From contig PFKD01000287.1 of assembly GCA_002784125.1 (NCBI GenBank), positions 1 through 41,890 on the forward strand: 41,890 nucleotides of DNA, read 5' to 3'. Positions 25,801 through 34,192 of the stretch are shown one piece after another. This DNA is from Flexibacter sp. CG_4_10_14_3_um_filter_32_15 (GTDB taxonomy: Bacteria; Bacteroidota; Bacteroidia; Cytophagales; Bernardetiaceae). The stretch's first letter is position 1, and the number at the start of each line of letters is the position of its first letter. The translations under genes and the position numbers were made by a program. The notes under the pieces were generated by a model that had not been told where the DNA came from, ran no database searches, and saw only the letters and a program-made list of their open reading frames with translations.

Positions 25801-28800
25801 TTATGCGTTTAATTTTGTTTGTGCCATAGCCAAAGCCCAATCTCTAATAATTACACGCAGAGGATAGAAAAAGAAGGATTCTCTTACAGGCGTATAACCA
25901 CCATCAGAAGCATTTTTACGCTCATAAATCATTCCTTTTGCTAGTTCTTTCTGCTTGATGCTTTTGAATCCTTTTTCAAAATTTGTAAGGTTTGTTTCTA
26001 TGTTGTAGAATTCAAAACGAGTTTCAGGGTTTTTATTCATACTCAAAAAGATTTCTAAAAACTGATCTAAATTTTTATCTATTCTTAGAGCAAGTTCTCC
26101 TCCTTCTTTTGTGAATTTACCATCTTGTTCGATAAGGTCTTCATAAGTAAGCTGACGATTAGGCAACAAATCGCTTTTCTTTGCATCTATTTCTCCTAAG
26201 AATATAGTATTAATATCTTCTCCTAAGTTTATATTTTTATAAGCTGTAGAAAAGCTATGAATTCCTCCAAAACAAGTAGCTTCTTTTGGTTCTTGAGTTA
26301 CATGCAAATTGATTGTTCCATCATACTGATCTTCAATAGAACTACTACCACTTTCGTCCAAAGAGCCATCTAAGAACGGATTGTAATCTTTTTCTTGCAC
26401 CTGCTGTTCTTCTTGATTTTCTTTTTGTTCTTTTGCTTCAATTTTCAAATCTTTGTATTTGTCATACACCTTCTTAGCAAAAATTTCGGTAAACTTTTGT
26501 ATGTTCTTTTTGTCTTTGGTTACATCTAAGAAATTAAGGTATTTCGAACCTGTACCACTAAAACAAAAGTCTTTTGGGTAAGGCATTCCCTTAATAGCCA
26601 AAAGCTGAACGGCATGATAAATACAAGCTGCATAATGCAATAAGAAAAGCAATAATATATCTTGATCTTCACTCAACTGCTTATCAAAGTCTATGTTTTT
26701 GGCAGAATACATAAAACTTGCTTTATCGGAAGAACTAAAGCGACCACTTTCCATAATTTCGTTGAAAATTATTTCTAATCGTGATCCTTCTGCTTGACTA
26801 ATTCCCTGTTTGGTAAGTTCAATTTTATTTTTAAACCAGTTACGGTATCTTGAAACTATACCCCCTTCTGTTTCTAGGCTTGGGTCTTTTGTGTCTTTTC
26901 CTTCGTAGAGTGTATTTGCTCCAAAATAAGCAGAAGTAGCAATTTTAGTTCTTCCTCCATTAGAAACTAAGGCAATATCTGTCGAACCTCCTCCAATATC
27001 TATTGAAACTACGGAAGAACTCTTTTCTACTTTTCCTTTTGCACGATAATAGAAATAAGGAGCTTCTGATTCGTTCATCAAATGGACATCTACTGATTTG
27101 CTTATTATTTCCTTAGATTTATTTTCCCACAAATTATTGAGGTTGTCAGTAAGGCGTTTTGGCAAACTAAGAGGCTTAAACCAAATTAATTTTGTTCGTG
27201 ATAAATCTCCACCATTCAGAAGTATCTTGTTTCTAATCATGTGGAGTAGTTGTTCTATAAAAACTTCTACTAGCTTAGAATTATCAGCCGACCATTTTAA
27301 GTTTGTTGTTACTCTTTGCGAATGTCTATCTATGTCCAAATAATCTTTTTCATATAGAAAACTGATAGATGAATTGAGCAAAGGATCAAACTTGACATCA
27401 GAAGCGTGAATTAAAGCAGTACGAATAGGAAAGGCATTTCGCCAGTTGCCATAGTTGGATTCTTGTGCTGGTGGATTTCCAATAAGATTAGGCATAAACA
27501 TACGATCTTGAAAGAAAGTAGTCGCTAGTCCGATAGCATTATCATCAAAATCATATCTATCTAGCATGACATGGTTTTTGTCAGCCGTAGGTTTGTTGAG
27601 TGTAACAGTTTGCATATCATCTTCCCCTATAAAGAAAGGATAAGTTTGGATATTTCCTTCTGTTGCAGTATTGCTATCTGTAAAAGCAACGAAACTATTT
27701 GTAGTTCCGAAATCTACAGCTACTGTAAACTGTTTTGGATTGCTTCCTTGTTGTATTGGTTTCTTCCATCTAGGCAAAATCCAGCCTTTTGCTCTGCTCC
27801 CTGTTTTTCCTCTGTAAGGAGTTACTATTTCGATAGCATCAAATGCACACCCTGAAACTGAAAATACAGATAAATGTGAACCTTCTACGTTGCGTTCGAA
27901 TCTACTTATTTTCTGAATAGCAGCATCACTTGTTTCAATAGCCTTTTCTTCATTGTAGGCGTTTAGGCTATATGCTTCTACATTATCTAGCTTAGAAGAC
28001 AGAAGCATGATTTTGTACATAGTATCATTAGCTGCATTTCCAGTACGTATAAATGGGTAAATGCTAATAGAAAAAGGCGAAGGAATATCTTCCATAGTTT
28101 CGTCTTTTCCGTCATCTACTAAATTGATTATTTTTCCGTTGTTATCATTTCTAGGTTTTCCATAATCGTAATAACGAGTAAAAGTCAGATACGATTTTCC
28201 TTCTTCCTCTGTTCCTTTTATTGGTACTCTTAATCGTACTCGTATAGCTCCTTCATTAGAATCTGCTGTTTCGATAGTAAGGTTTTCAATGAGTGTCTCT
28301 TCATCAAAAAACTTGAAATACAAATCCGTAACAGGTAAAAGAAAATCTATATTAGAATCGTGTATGTGATTTTTAGGAACTACAAAACGCTCATCATTAA
28401 TACGATACGGCATACGGATAAGATCTTCTGCTAATAAATCTGTCGTTACCAAATACGGATAACCAAATCCAACCTCTGGAAGATTTCTATCCGACCAGTT
28501 TTCTTTTGGTAATGAGAAAGGAACTTTTGTTTTGTTGCTCCATTCTTTATCTCTAAAGTATTTGAAAGCAGGATTTTCATATCCTTCTTGCAAGACTAAA
28601 GGCAATACTTTTTGTCCTCCTTGTGTTTCTAAAAGAGCTGTTTTTTCTTTTGATTTACTTGGTTTTATCAAATAACTACTCTTTAAGTTGCCATCTGTAA
28701 TAATAGGCGCACAACTTTTCCATGCTACCTTTTCTATACGTGGCGTTTTTCCATCAATGATTACATCATTATAATCTGCATTGAAAGCTCCTAAAGTAGA

Positions 28801-29601
28801 AGTTTCCTCATAAATATCTTTTATTATATCCCCCTTTTTACTGTGATACTTATCCCTTTGGATACGCATATATTCATGAACGTTATCCATTTGATTGAGC
28901 ATATTTTTGTGCAAATGGAAAAGACGATGAACATAGATTTGAAATTCTTCTGAACGTTGGTGCAATGCTCTAATTCCTGTAAACATATCCCTGCCATCTA
29001 TCGTCTTGACACCACTTATGAGTTCTTTATCTACCTTTGGCGCAAGGAAAGCAAAGGTAAGAGGAGAAGTTGCTACGATAGGAGTTGTATCATACGTCAA
29101 GATGTACATATTAGGCGTTTTGCGTTCTCCTTGCATATTTTTTGCGAAAGGAGAAAGATCACCTGTAAAGAGTTCGATAGTTTTTCCTAATAATTGGTGT
29201 CCGTCGTTCTCCGAACTTCTTAGTGATTTTATACGCTCATCTATATTCCATTCTATGATAGCAAAATGTTCTTCTTTATCTGCTTGAAGATGCTCTCTAA
29301 GATTATAAATAAGGTCTATCGCATCAAGACATTCAGAAACAAGTTGATTATAAATAGTTTGTCCTTCGTGTCCTAACTCTTTACGGTTTACCATTTTGAA
29401 GGCAATATCGTAAAGGTGCATTTGTGCAAAAGGCGTAGGAATTGAACTCGGTGGAATAGCTACTTTTGAGCCATTTGGATCTTCTATTTCTTCTATACGA
29501 GAAGAATTATAAATAACGGTTTCGTGCCAGCCTTTTTTATCTGTACTTCTTTCTTGGCGTAGCGTAAGTAAATGACGACTTTCTGGAATTTGTAATGCCA
29601 T
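25801..29601 (-). CDS. Actin/Hsp70-fold ATPase with very large N-terminal extension
   Basis: 1266 residues, much longer than DnaK (about 640). Residues 1 to about 620 form a region of unknown fold, starting MALQIPESRHLLTL and containing PTPFAQMHLYDIAF and many aromatic/Pro blocks. The second half has the nucleotide-binding motifs of the actin/Hsp70/sugar kinase superfamily: phosphate 1 VAVDFGTTNSFVAF at about 628, phosphate 2 SIDIGGGSTDIALV at about 867, and adenosine motif CFSGTGSKYLNF at about 1014. A Gln/Glu-rich low-complexity insert follows (about 1050-1085), then a C-terminal domain with TCFGGIHSF. It lacks the Hsp70 substrate-binding domain, so it is probably not a normal chaperone. 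It lies 36 bases after the tubulin-like gene. SrfB-like proteins have a similar layout, but I cannot confirm that family by eye. Confidence 0.9.
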   Translation of the reverse strand: MALQIPESRHLLTLRQERSTDKKGWHETVIYNSSRIEEIEDPNGSKVAIPPSSIPTPFAQMHLYDIAFKMVNRKELGHEGQTIYNQLVSECLDAIDLIYNLREHLQADKEEHFAIIEWNIDERIKSLRSSENDGHQLLGKTIELFTGDLSPFAKNMQGERKTPNMYILTYDTTPIVATSPLTFAFLAPKVDKELISGVKTIDGRDMFTGIRALHQRSEEFQIYVHRLFHLHKNMLNQMDNVHEYMRIQRDKYHSKKGDIIKDIYEETSTLGAFNADYNDVIIDGKTPRIEKVAWKSCAPIITDGNLKSSYLIKPSKSKEKTALLETQGGQKVLPLVLQEGYENPAFKYFRDKEWSNKTKVPFSLPKENWSDRNLPEVGFGYPYLVTTDLLAEDLIRMPYRINDERFVVPKNHIHDSNIDFLLPVTDLYFKFFDEETLIENLTIETADSNEGAIRVRLRVPIKGTEEEGKSYLTFTRYYDYGKPRNDNNGKIINLVDDGKDETMEDIPSPFSISIYPFIRTGNAANDTMYKIMLLSSKLDNVEAYSLNAYNEEKAIETSDAAIQKISRFERNVEGSHLSVFSVSGCAFDAIEIVTPYRGKTGSRAKGWILPRWKKPIQQGSNPKQFTVAVDFGTTNSFVAFTDSNTATEGNIQTYPFFIGEDDMQTVTLNKPTADKNHVMLDRYDFDDNAIGLATTFFQDRMFMPNLIGNPPAQESNYGNWRNAFPIRTALIHASDVKFDPLLNSSISFLYEKDYLDIDRHSQRVTTNLKWSADNSKLVEVFIEQLLHMIRNKILLNGGDLSRTKLIWFKPLSLPKRLTDNLNNLWENKSKEIISKSVDVHLMNESEAPYFYYRAKGKVEKSSSVVSIDIGGGSTDIALVSNGGRTKIATSAYFGANTLYEGKDTKDPSLETEGGIVSRYRNWFKNKIELTKQGISQAEGSRLEIIFNEIMESGRFSSSDKASFMYSAKNIDFDKQLSEDQDILLLFLLHYAACIYHAVQLLAIKGMPYPKDFCFSGTGSKYLNFLDVTKDKKNIQKFTEIFAKKVYDKYKDLKIEAKEQKENQEEQQVQEKDYNPFLDGSLDESGSSSIEDQYDGTINLHVTQEPKEATCFGGIHSFSTAYKNINLGEDINTIFLGEIDAKKSDLLPNRQLTYEDLIEQDGKFTKEGGELALRIDKNLDQFLEIFLSMNKNPETRFEFYNIETNLTNFEKGFKSIKQKELAKGMIYERKNASDGGYTPVRESFFFYPLRVIIRDWALAMAQTKLNA

Positions 29602-29637
29602 AATAATAGTATAATAGAATAGTTAAGGTGTGAAAAA

Positions 29638-31098
29638 TTATATTCTGAAATAGTCTTGATAAATAACATCAGTAGCTTTGTCCATAAGTTCGAGAACTCT
29701 ATCAAAGCCTTTTTCATCTTTTTGTACTTTCCTTATTTGAGAATTAAGAATGACATTGATTTTATCATCAGACAGGCGTTTGGGAATTATCTTATCCATC
29801 AAGCCTTTTTTCATTACCGACCCATGATTTACTACCCATTCATTAATATCTTGACTGACATCAAAAGGCAAAAATTTTCTTTCTTTTACTCCTAGTTCTT
29901 TTATCCAGTTGTTATAATCCTTTAAGAATTTTACTAGAGGTTCGAATTCTCCATTTCCTTTTTTAAAAGCCTGTTCGTGTTGATCCCCTAGAGCTTCTAT
30001 AAACCAAGGCTGGCTAGATGAAGAAGGGCCTAAATTATTATAGATATAAGATAAGAAAAGATTTTTAATTAGAGGTTTGTGGACTAGTGCTTTTGTATGA
30101 TCATCTAAGTCATACAAAGAAAGCTCATTTCTATTTCCATTTATAGCACACTCATGAAAATTTCCATCTCTAAGCGTAGAAGCTACTCCCAAATCATATC
30201 TTTTAGTAGAATCAGCAAAATCAATAATTCCCATAGCAGACATCATTTCTACCAAATGAGAAGCATTTTCTTGTTTTGTTTCATCATTATTGTGCATAGC
30301 CAACTGACTGTCAGCTATATAATAAAGTTCATCTACTCCCTTTAATTGCCCTTCATAAAAAGAAAGTGCTGCCTTTGTTTTGGTAATAAAGGAATTAGAA
30401 TCAATATAGCTTTCGCCATTCTCATTGAGTTTGAAATAAGGCATTACACTAACTGCCCCCTTTACGGCTTTTTGAATATTATCTCCTGCTGTTTGCAAGT
30501 TTTTGAGAAGGAGAGGAAAACCAGATGCTCCTGTTCCACCAAAAATAGAACTCACCATAAAAATTTTGTCGCCTGTATTAAAAACACGTTTGAAGAACTT
30601 AAACTCTTCTGAATCTTCTAGTTTGTTTAAGATAATACTTCCCATACTTGGATTACCACGAAAACCTACTGCCATTTCGCTTTTTCTATCTTTTTCTGAA
30701 AAAAACATAGATACAAAGCTTTGATCTATTGTAGGCATGTCTTTATTGTAGCCTATAAATTCTTCAAAAGTATTTTTGGCATATTTACTAAAACTAAGAC
30801 CAAAAGAATTATCTATATCCTCTGTGTCTTTGATAGTATCGCTGTGAAGTTTTCCTAAAGGTAAAATTTCAGTAGAAAAAAATGAAGCTCTTGTACTTTT
30901 ACTATGTTGATACATCTTTTCATACTGTTCTAACATCATACTTACCTTTCTGTACTCATCGCTTGTTTCATGTGGATCGATAAGAATAGGAATTACCCTT
31001 TCTGCATTTATTTTTACTCCTGAAGAAAGTAGCATAATTAGAGATTTGACTACTCTAGTTCCTGTGCCACCGATTCCAAATATAAAGAGATTTTTCAT
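29638..31098 (-). CDS. Tubulin/FtsZ-like GTPase (Tubulin_2 type)
   Basis: 486 residues. The N-terminal nucleotide site is FIFGIGGTGTRVVKSLIML (residues 4-22), a Rossmann-type loop as in tubulin/FtsZ T1. ILIDPHETSDE follows at the end of the second strand. The tubulin signature appears as SSIFGGTGASGFPLLLKNL at about 180-198, equivalent to the T4 loop GGTG(S/T)G. The remainder is alpha/beta with no membrane segment. This matches the Tubulin_2 class of bacterial tubulin-like proteins rather than FtsZ, which has GGGTGTG and a different C-terminus. Members are expected to bind GTP and may form filaments; that is family knowledge, not visible here. It lies between a small membrane protein (47-base gap) and the actin-like gene (36-base gap). 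Confidence 0.88.
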   Translation of the reverse strand: MKNLFIFGIGGTGTRVVKSLIMLLSSGVKINAERVIPILIDPHETSDEYRKVSMMLEQYEKMYQHSKSTRASFFSTEILPLGKLHSDTIKDTEDIDNSFGLSFSKYAKNTFEEFIGYNKDMPTIDQSFVSMFFSEKDRKSEMAVGFRGNPSMGSIILNKLEDSEEFKFFKRVFNTGDKIFMVSSIFGGTGASGFPLLLKNLQTAGDNIQKAVKGAVSVMPYFKLNENGESYIDSNSFITKTKAALSFYEGQLKGVDELYYIADSQLAMHNNDETKQENASHLVEMMSAMGIIDFADSTKRYDLGVASTLRDGNFHECAINGNRNELSLYDLDDHTKALVHKPLIKNLFLSYIYNNLGPSSSSQPWFIEALGDQHEQAFKKGNGEFEPLVKFLKDYNNWIKELGVKERKFLPFDVSQDINEWVVNHGSVMKKGLMDKIIPKRLSDDKINVILNSQIRKVQKDEKGFDRVLELMDKATDVIYQDYFRI

Positions 31099-31145
31099 GT
31101 ATTATTTTTTTATAATTAATTATATTGACTTAATATTTTTTTTAT

Positions 31146-31553
31146 CTAAAAAGGAGATTTTCTTCCATTTGGAGAAAACCATTTAAAAATCATAGAAAAT
31201 ACAAAGAATAGAATAAAGGCATAGACCAAATTAAGTACTGCATACCATAACGATAAAGTAAGTACTTGCTTAAACATCGCAGGAAAAGCTGCATAGACAA
31301 TAATAAAAGCTACTATTCCACAAATAAATCCATTCAAAAGAAATGTTCTGAACCAGCTTCCCCCACTATTGTAAGAAGAGTACATTTTATTGAAAAAGAA
31401 ATAAAACAGTAGTGTAGAAACTAATGATATAGCAATAATAAGCCATAAAGTAAGTGGAAATACATCGTTTCTCCATGGAGTAACAGTATTAGAGGGGATT
31501 TGAGCTACTTCTCTCAAAAACTTTTCAAAAATGGTCATTACAAAATCTCTCAT
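31146..31553 (-). CDS. Small membrane protein, three helices
   Basis: 135 residues. Membrane helices lie at about 30-52 (LTLWLIIAISLVSTLLFYFF), 68-90 (LNGFICGIVAFIIVYAAF) and 97-122 (LWYAVLNLVYAFILFFVFSM). The N-terminal 28 residues are charged (MRDFVMTIFEKFLREVAQI) and the end is basic (SPNGRKSPF), so the C-terminus is probably cytoplasmic. The gene is tightly placed, 21 bases after the vWA-like lipoprotein and 47 before the tubulin-like gene. It may be the membrane anchor for the cytoplasmic NTPases. The family is not recognised. Confidence 0.82.
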   Translation of the reverse strand: MRDFVMTIFEKFLREVAQIPSNTVTPWRNDVFPLTLWLIIAISLVSTLLFYFFFNKMYSSYNSGGSWFRTFLLNGFICGIVAFIIVYAAFPAMFKQVLTLSLWYAVLNLVYAFILFFVFSMIFKWFSPNGRKSPF

Positions 31554-31574
31554 AAATTTTAATAGTTAGTTGGT

Positions 31575-32951
31575 TTACAAAGTACTCGCAGTAATAATAT
31601 ATTGGTAAGAAAATAAGATTTCGTTTTCATAAGCTTCATTGATACCTGAAAAGATTCGTTTCAAAAGAACGGTTCTTTCGCTTCGTTCTGCATCAGTTTC
31701 ATCAGATTCTGTATTCCAAGTATCTATCCATTTTGGAAGACTACTTTTGAGTTCTAGATTTATGGTAGCTTTACATGGGTCATCTACTGAAACAGTTTTT
31801 ACTTCTACGAAATGTGTATATTTTTTGGCAAGAACAACATCTTCTGGATTAATATTTTTTTTAAATTCGCTATACGTTCTGATAGTTTTTATTTGTGTAC
31901 TTGAATTTGAAGATACTGCTTTCAAGTTATCCTGCAAATAAGTTTTATTTTTGTAATAAGTAGGCAAATTATTCAAATTTAAACCAATTGTATAAGTAAG
32001 CCTTTCTCCATCTCTAATTTTACCTTCTGTAATGATATTTCCACATTCAGCTTTTCGTTGCCATATAGAAGTTTCATCTCTTCCTGATTGTGATAGAATC
32101 TCTCCTTCAATTTTTTTATAAGTTTTGCCTACGTGCAATTCTTTTAAGAAATTTATATTTTTCTCATTAATAATTTTGTCTATTTGTTCTACTAATGATT
32201 GTTCTCCCAAAACCCAAACATAATAAGGGCGTTTGTCAGAACAACAATTTAAAACTGTTTGATTGCTTACAGTATAAAACCTTCCTACAAAATCAGATTT
32301 AAAAGCATAAACAGACAGAGCCATGTTCGGGTGTTTCAAAAACATTTCTCTTAGTCTTACATTTAGAGTTCCTTCTAGATTCATCATATTAGGAGGAGAA
32401 TACAAAAAATCAGAAACAATTATACTTACATCTTCTTTCTTATTTTGATTGATTACATTTTCGACTAAGTCTGGTAATGTAGTAGTAGCTCCAAAACTGA
32501 AGTTTGCACGAGATATTTTCGAGGCTACATCATCTTTAGATTCAAATTCGATAGTAGTTTTATCATCTTTTATTCCATAGAATTTCTTAGAACTAGCATT
32601 TACATTTGTTACTAACCAAGAAAAAAGACTAGCCATATCTTTCTGAAATGAAGTAGATTTTCCTTTTTTTCCAGGCATATACCCTTTCATACTTCCTGAA
32701 ATTTCTAAATAAGTCTTTAAGTTTATTATTTTTTTAGAGGTAGTAGAAGTTGATACTTTCATACAGCCTGTACAAGGATCTATGAATTCTGCATTTTTCA
32801 CAGCTTCATCAGAGATACAGTTATCTATAACGTCAATTACGTTATCATAATCTATATCTTCTTTACTATCACAAGAAACAGATCTGCTATTACTTGAACA
32901 AGAACAAATTAGTGAAAAAATAATAATCCACAAGTAATTAGTTTTAAACAT
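31575..32951 (-). CDS. Lipoprotein with von Willebrand A-like domain
   Basis: 458 residues. The lipoprotein signal is MFKTNYLWIIIFSLICSC with the acylated Cys at about residue 16. A short acidic, Cys-containing stretch (DIDYDNVIDVIDNC, then DPCTGC) looks like a worn thrombospondin type 3 repeat, a calcium-binding element. A vWA-like domain follows. The metal site is YLEISGSMKGY at about 79-89 (E-x-S-G-S in place of the usual D-x-S-x-S), GATTTLPD at about 151-158, and VSDFLYSP at about 177-184. A beta-rich C-terminal region of about 200 residues has no match I can name. The lipoprotein would sit on the periplasmic side of a membrane. It is 12 bases after the hydrolase gene. The vWA call is good; metal binding with Glu in the first position is uncertain. 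Confidence 0.82.
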   Translation of the reverse strand: MFKTNYLWIIIFSLICSCSSNSRSVSCDSKEDIDYDNVIDVIDNCISDEAVKNAEFIDPCTGCMKVSTSTTSKKIINLKTYLEISGSMKGYMPGKKGKSTSFQKDMASLFSWLVTNVNASSKKFYGIKDDKTTIEFESKDDVASKISRANFSFGATTTLPDLVENVINQNKKEDVSIIVSDFLYSPPNMMNLEGTLNVRLREMFLKHPNMALSVYAFKSDFVGRFYTVSNQTVLNCCSDKRPYYVWVLGEQSLVEQIDKIINEKNINFLKELHVGKTYKKIEGEILSQSGRDETSIWQRKAECGNIITEGKIRDGERLTYTIGLNLNNLPTYYKNKTYLQDNLKAVSSNSSTQIKTIRTYSEFKKNINPEDVVLAKKYTHFVEVKTVSVDDPCKATINLELKSSLPKWIDTWNTESDETDAERSERTVLLKRIFSGINEAYENEILFSYQYIITASTL

Positions 32952-32963
32952 GAAAAGGTTTTG

Positions 32964-33896
32964 TTATTTATTTTTATTGAATAATGGAAGAATGTTTTGC
33001 AAAATATCATTTTTTTCTAAAATAGAAAAATGATCAGCATCATTTATTATAGTAAATCTTGCATTTACTAGATTTTTATTTCGACATACTTCTAAAGTTT
33101 GACTGTTTGTACTGGAAACTAAATCGCCTTCGTATTCTAATTCTAATAATTCCTTTGCTATATCACACAAAGAAGAACGAGCTGCAACAAAATGATAGTT
33201 TACGTCAGAAGGGTGTTCTTGCTGATTTAGAGTATGCAAAAGCCCATTATCAGTTTTTACTAAGTCAGAAATAGCTGCGCCATTCATTGCTAATGGAATT
33301 TCTTTTTGTAGTTCTGCTATCATTTCTTTGTAAAGAGTACTTCCCAAAATATTTTCTACTCCGTAGCTAAAGTTAGCCAAGTTAGTACCTTGATGTGGCG
33401 AAGCTATCGTAAGCAAATTTTTGACACAATGATAATCTTTATTATCTACCACATATTTTCTACAAATAATTCCTCCCATGCTGTAGCCCACTAGATTTAC
33501 TTTTTCTACGCCAGTTCGATATAAAATTTCTTGAATACAGTAACCTAGCTGTTCAGATAATTCTGTAATTCCTTTTGTAGAATCAGAAAAAGAAAGCGTA
33601 TAAAAGTCTTCAACACCTGTTGAATTAGTGTAAGGCTCAAAATCTACGGTTTGATTTTTAGCATTTATTGTATAATGTCCACCATACGAATGCCCTTCAC
33701 TTTGTAATTTTCCGATATACCCTACGTCTTTCCATAAAGTACTTTTACTCCCATACCCTGGTACTAGAATAACAGGTTCTGAAACAGAAGTAAACGAAGA
33801 ATCACAAGAAGATAGTAGTACAACTAATAAAATTAGATATAGGAAATAATGCTTTTTGATTTCAAACAGCTTATATGTCTTAGAAAGTAGTATCAT
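32964..33896 (-). CDS. Alpha/beta-hydrolase (lipase/esterase) lipoprotein, first gene of the cluster
   Basis: 310 residues from the ATG at 33896. The frame is open to 34016, but a good promoter (33929-33958) lies inside that stretch, and the shorter form has a clean lipoprotein signal (YFLYLILLVVLLSSC). The oxyanion-side motif is VILVPGYGSKSTLW (about 40-53), the nucleophile elbow is NLVGYSMGG (Ser at about 135), then IASPHQGTNLA, and a late DADHFSILEKND supplies the probable catalytic His (about 288). These features fit secreted triacylglycerol lipases and PGAP1-like esterases. The substrate is unknown; a lipid, lipoprotein or peptidoglycan ester is possible. As the first gene after nuoM's terminator it opens the transcription unit of the cluster. 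Confidence 0.85.
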   Translation of the reverse strand: MILLSKTYKLFEIKKHYFLYLILLVVLLSSCDSSFTSVSEPVILVPGYGSKSTLWKDVGYIGKLQSEGHSYGGHYTINAKNQTVDFEPYTNSTGVEDFYTLSFSDSTKGITELSEQLGYCIQEILYRTGVEKVNLVGYSMGGIICRKYVVDNKDYHCVKNLLTIASPHQGTNLANFSYGVENILGSTLYKEMIAELQKEIPLAMNGAAISDLVKTDNGLLHTLNQQEHPSDVNYHFVAARSSLCDIAKELLELEYEGDLVSSTNSQTLEVCRNKNLVNARFTIINDADHFSILEKNDILQNILPLFNKNK

Positions 33897-33928
33897 GTTA
33901 CAATTAGTTACTTGTTTACAAAGAAAGA

Positions 33929-33958
33929 CAAGTATAGTAAAAAATGCTAAATAAACAA
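33929..33958 (-). promoter_or_regulatory. Bacteroidota-type promoter of the cluster
   Basis: On the minus strand TTG (33956-33958), 19 bases, then TATACTTG (33929-33936). This is one mismatch from TAnnTTTG with ideal spacing. It ends 32 bases before the proposed start codon at 33896. Confidence 0.55.
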
Positions 33959-34126
33959 TGGTAATTTCATTAAAACCAGTATTTTTACTGTCCATTTTAT
34001 AATGAATGCGATACACATTAAACTATTTTTATATAAAATTGAACTATTCACTTTATTTTCAATCATAAAAATTTAGTCCTTTCTTATTTTTTACTTTTGA
34101 GGACTAAACACTACTTTATTTTTGCA

Positions 34127-34159
34127 CAAAAAAACCTTATTCTAATTAAAAGAATAAGG
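34127..34159 (-). terminator. Rho-independent terminator of nuoM
   Basis: A 9-bp perfect stem CCTTATTCT/AGAATAAGG (34135-34143 with 34151-34159), 7-base loop, followed on the minus strand by seven T. It lies 33 bases after the nuoM stop and separates nuoM from the cluster. Confidence 0.92.
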
Positions 34160-34192
34160 AAAATATAGCTTGTCTAAAAAAGTGTTTTTCCT

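Noticed and set aside
25801-29601. DnaK chaperone
   Set aside because: The nucleotide-binding motifs fit the superfamily, but the substrate-binding domain is missing and about 620 extra residues come first.
29638-31098. Phage or plasmid tubulin (PhuZ/TubZ) indicating a prophage
   Set aside because: No phage structural, replication or integration gene is nearby; the neighbours are lipoproteins and membrane proteins.
33897-34016. A 40-residue N-terminal extension of the hydrolase
   Set aside because: It contains the promoter-like boxes and would bury the lipoprotein signal; the ATG at 33896 gives a normal signal.
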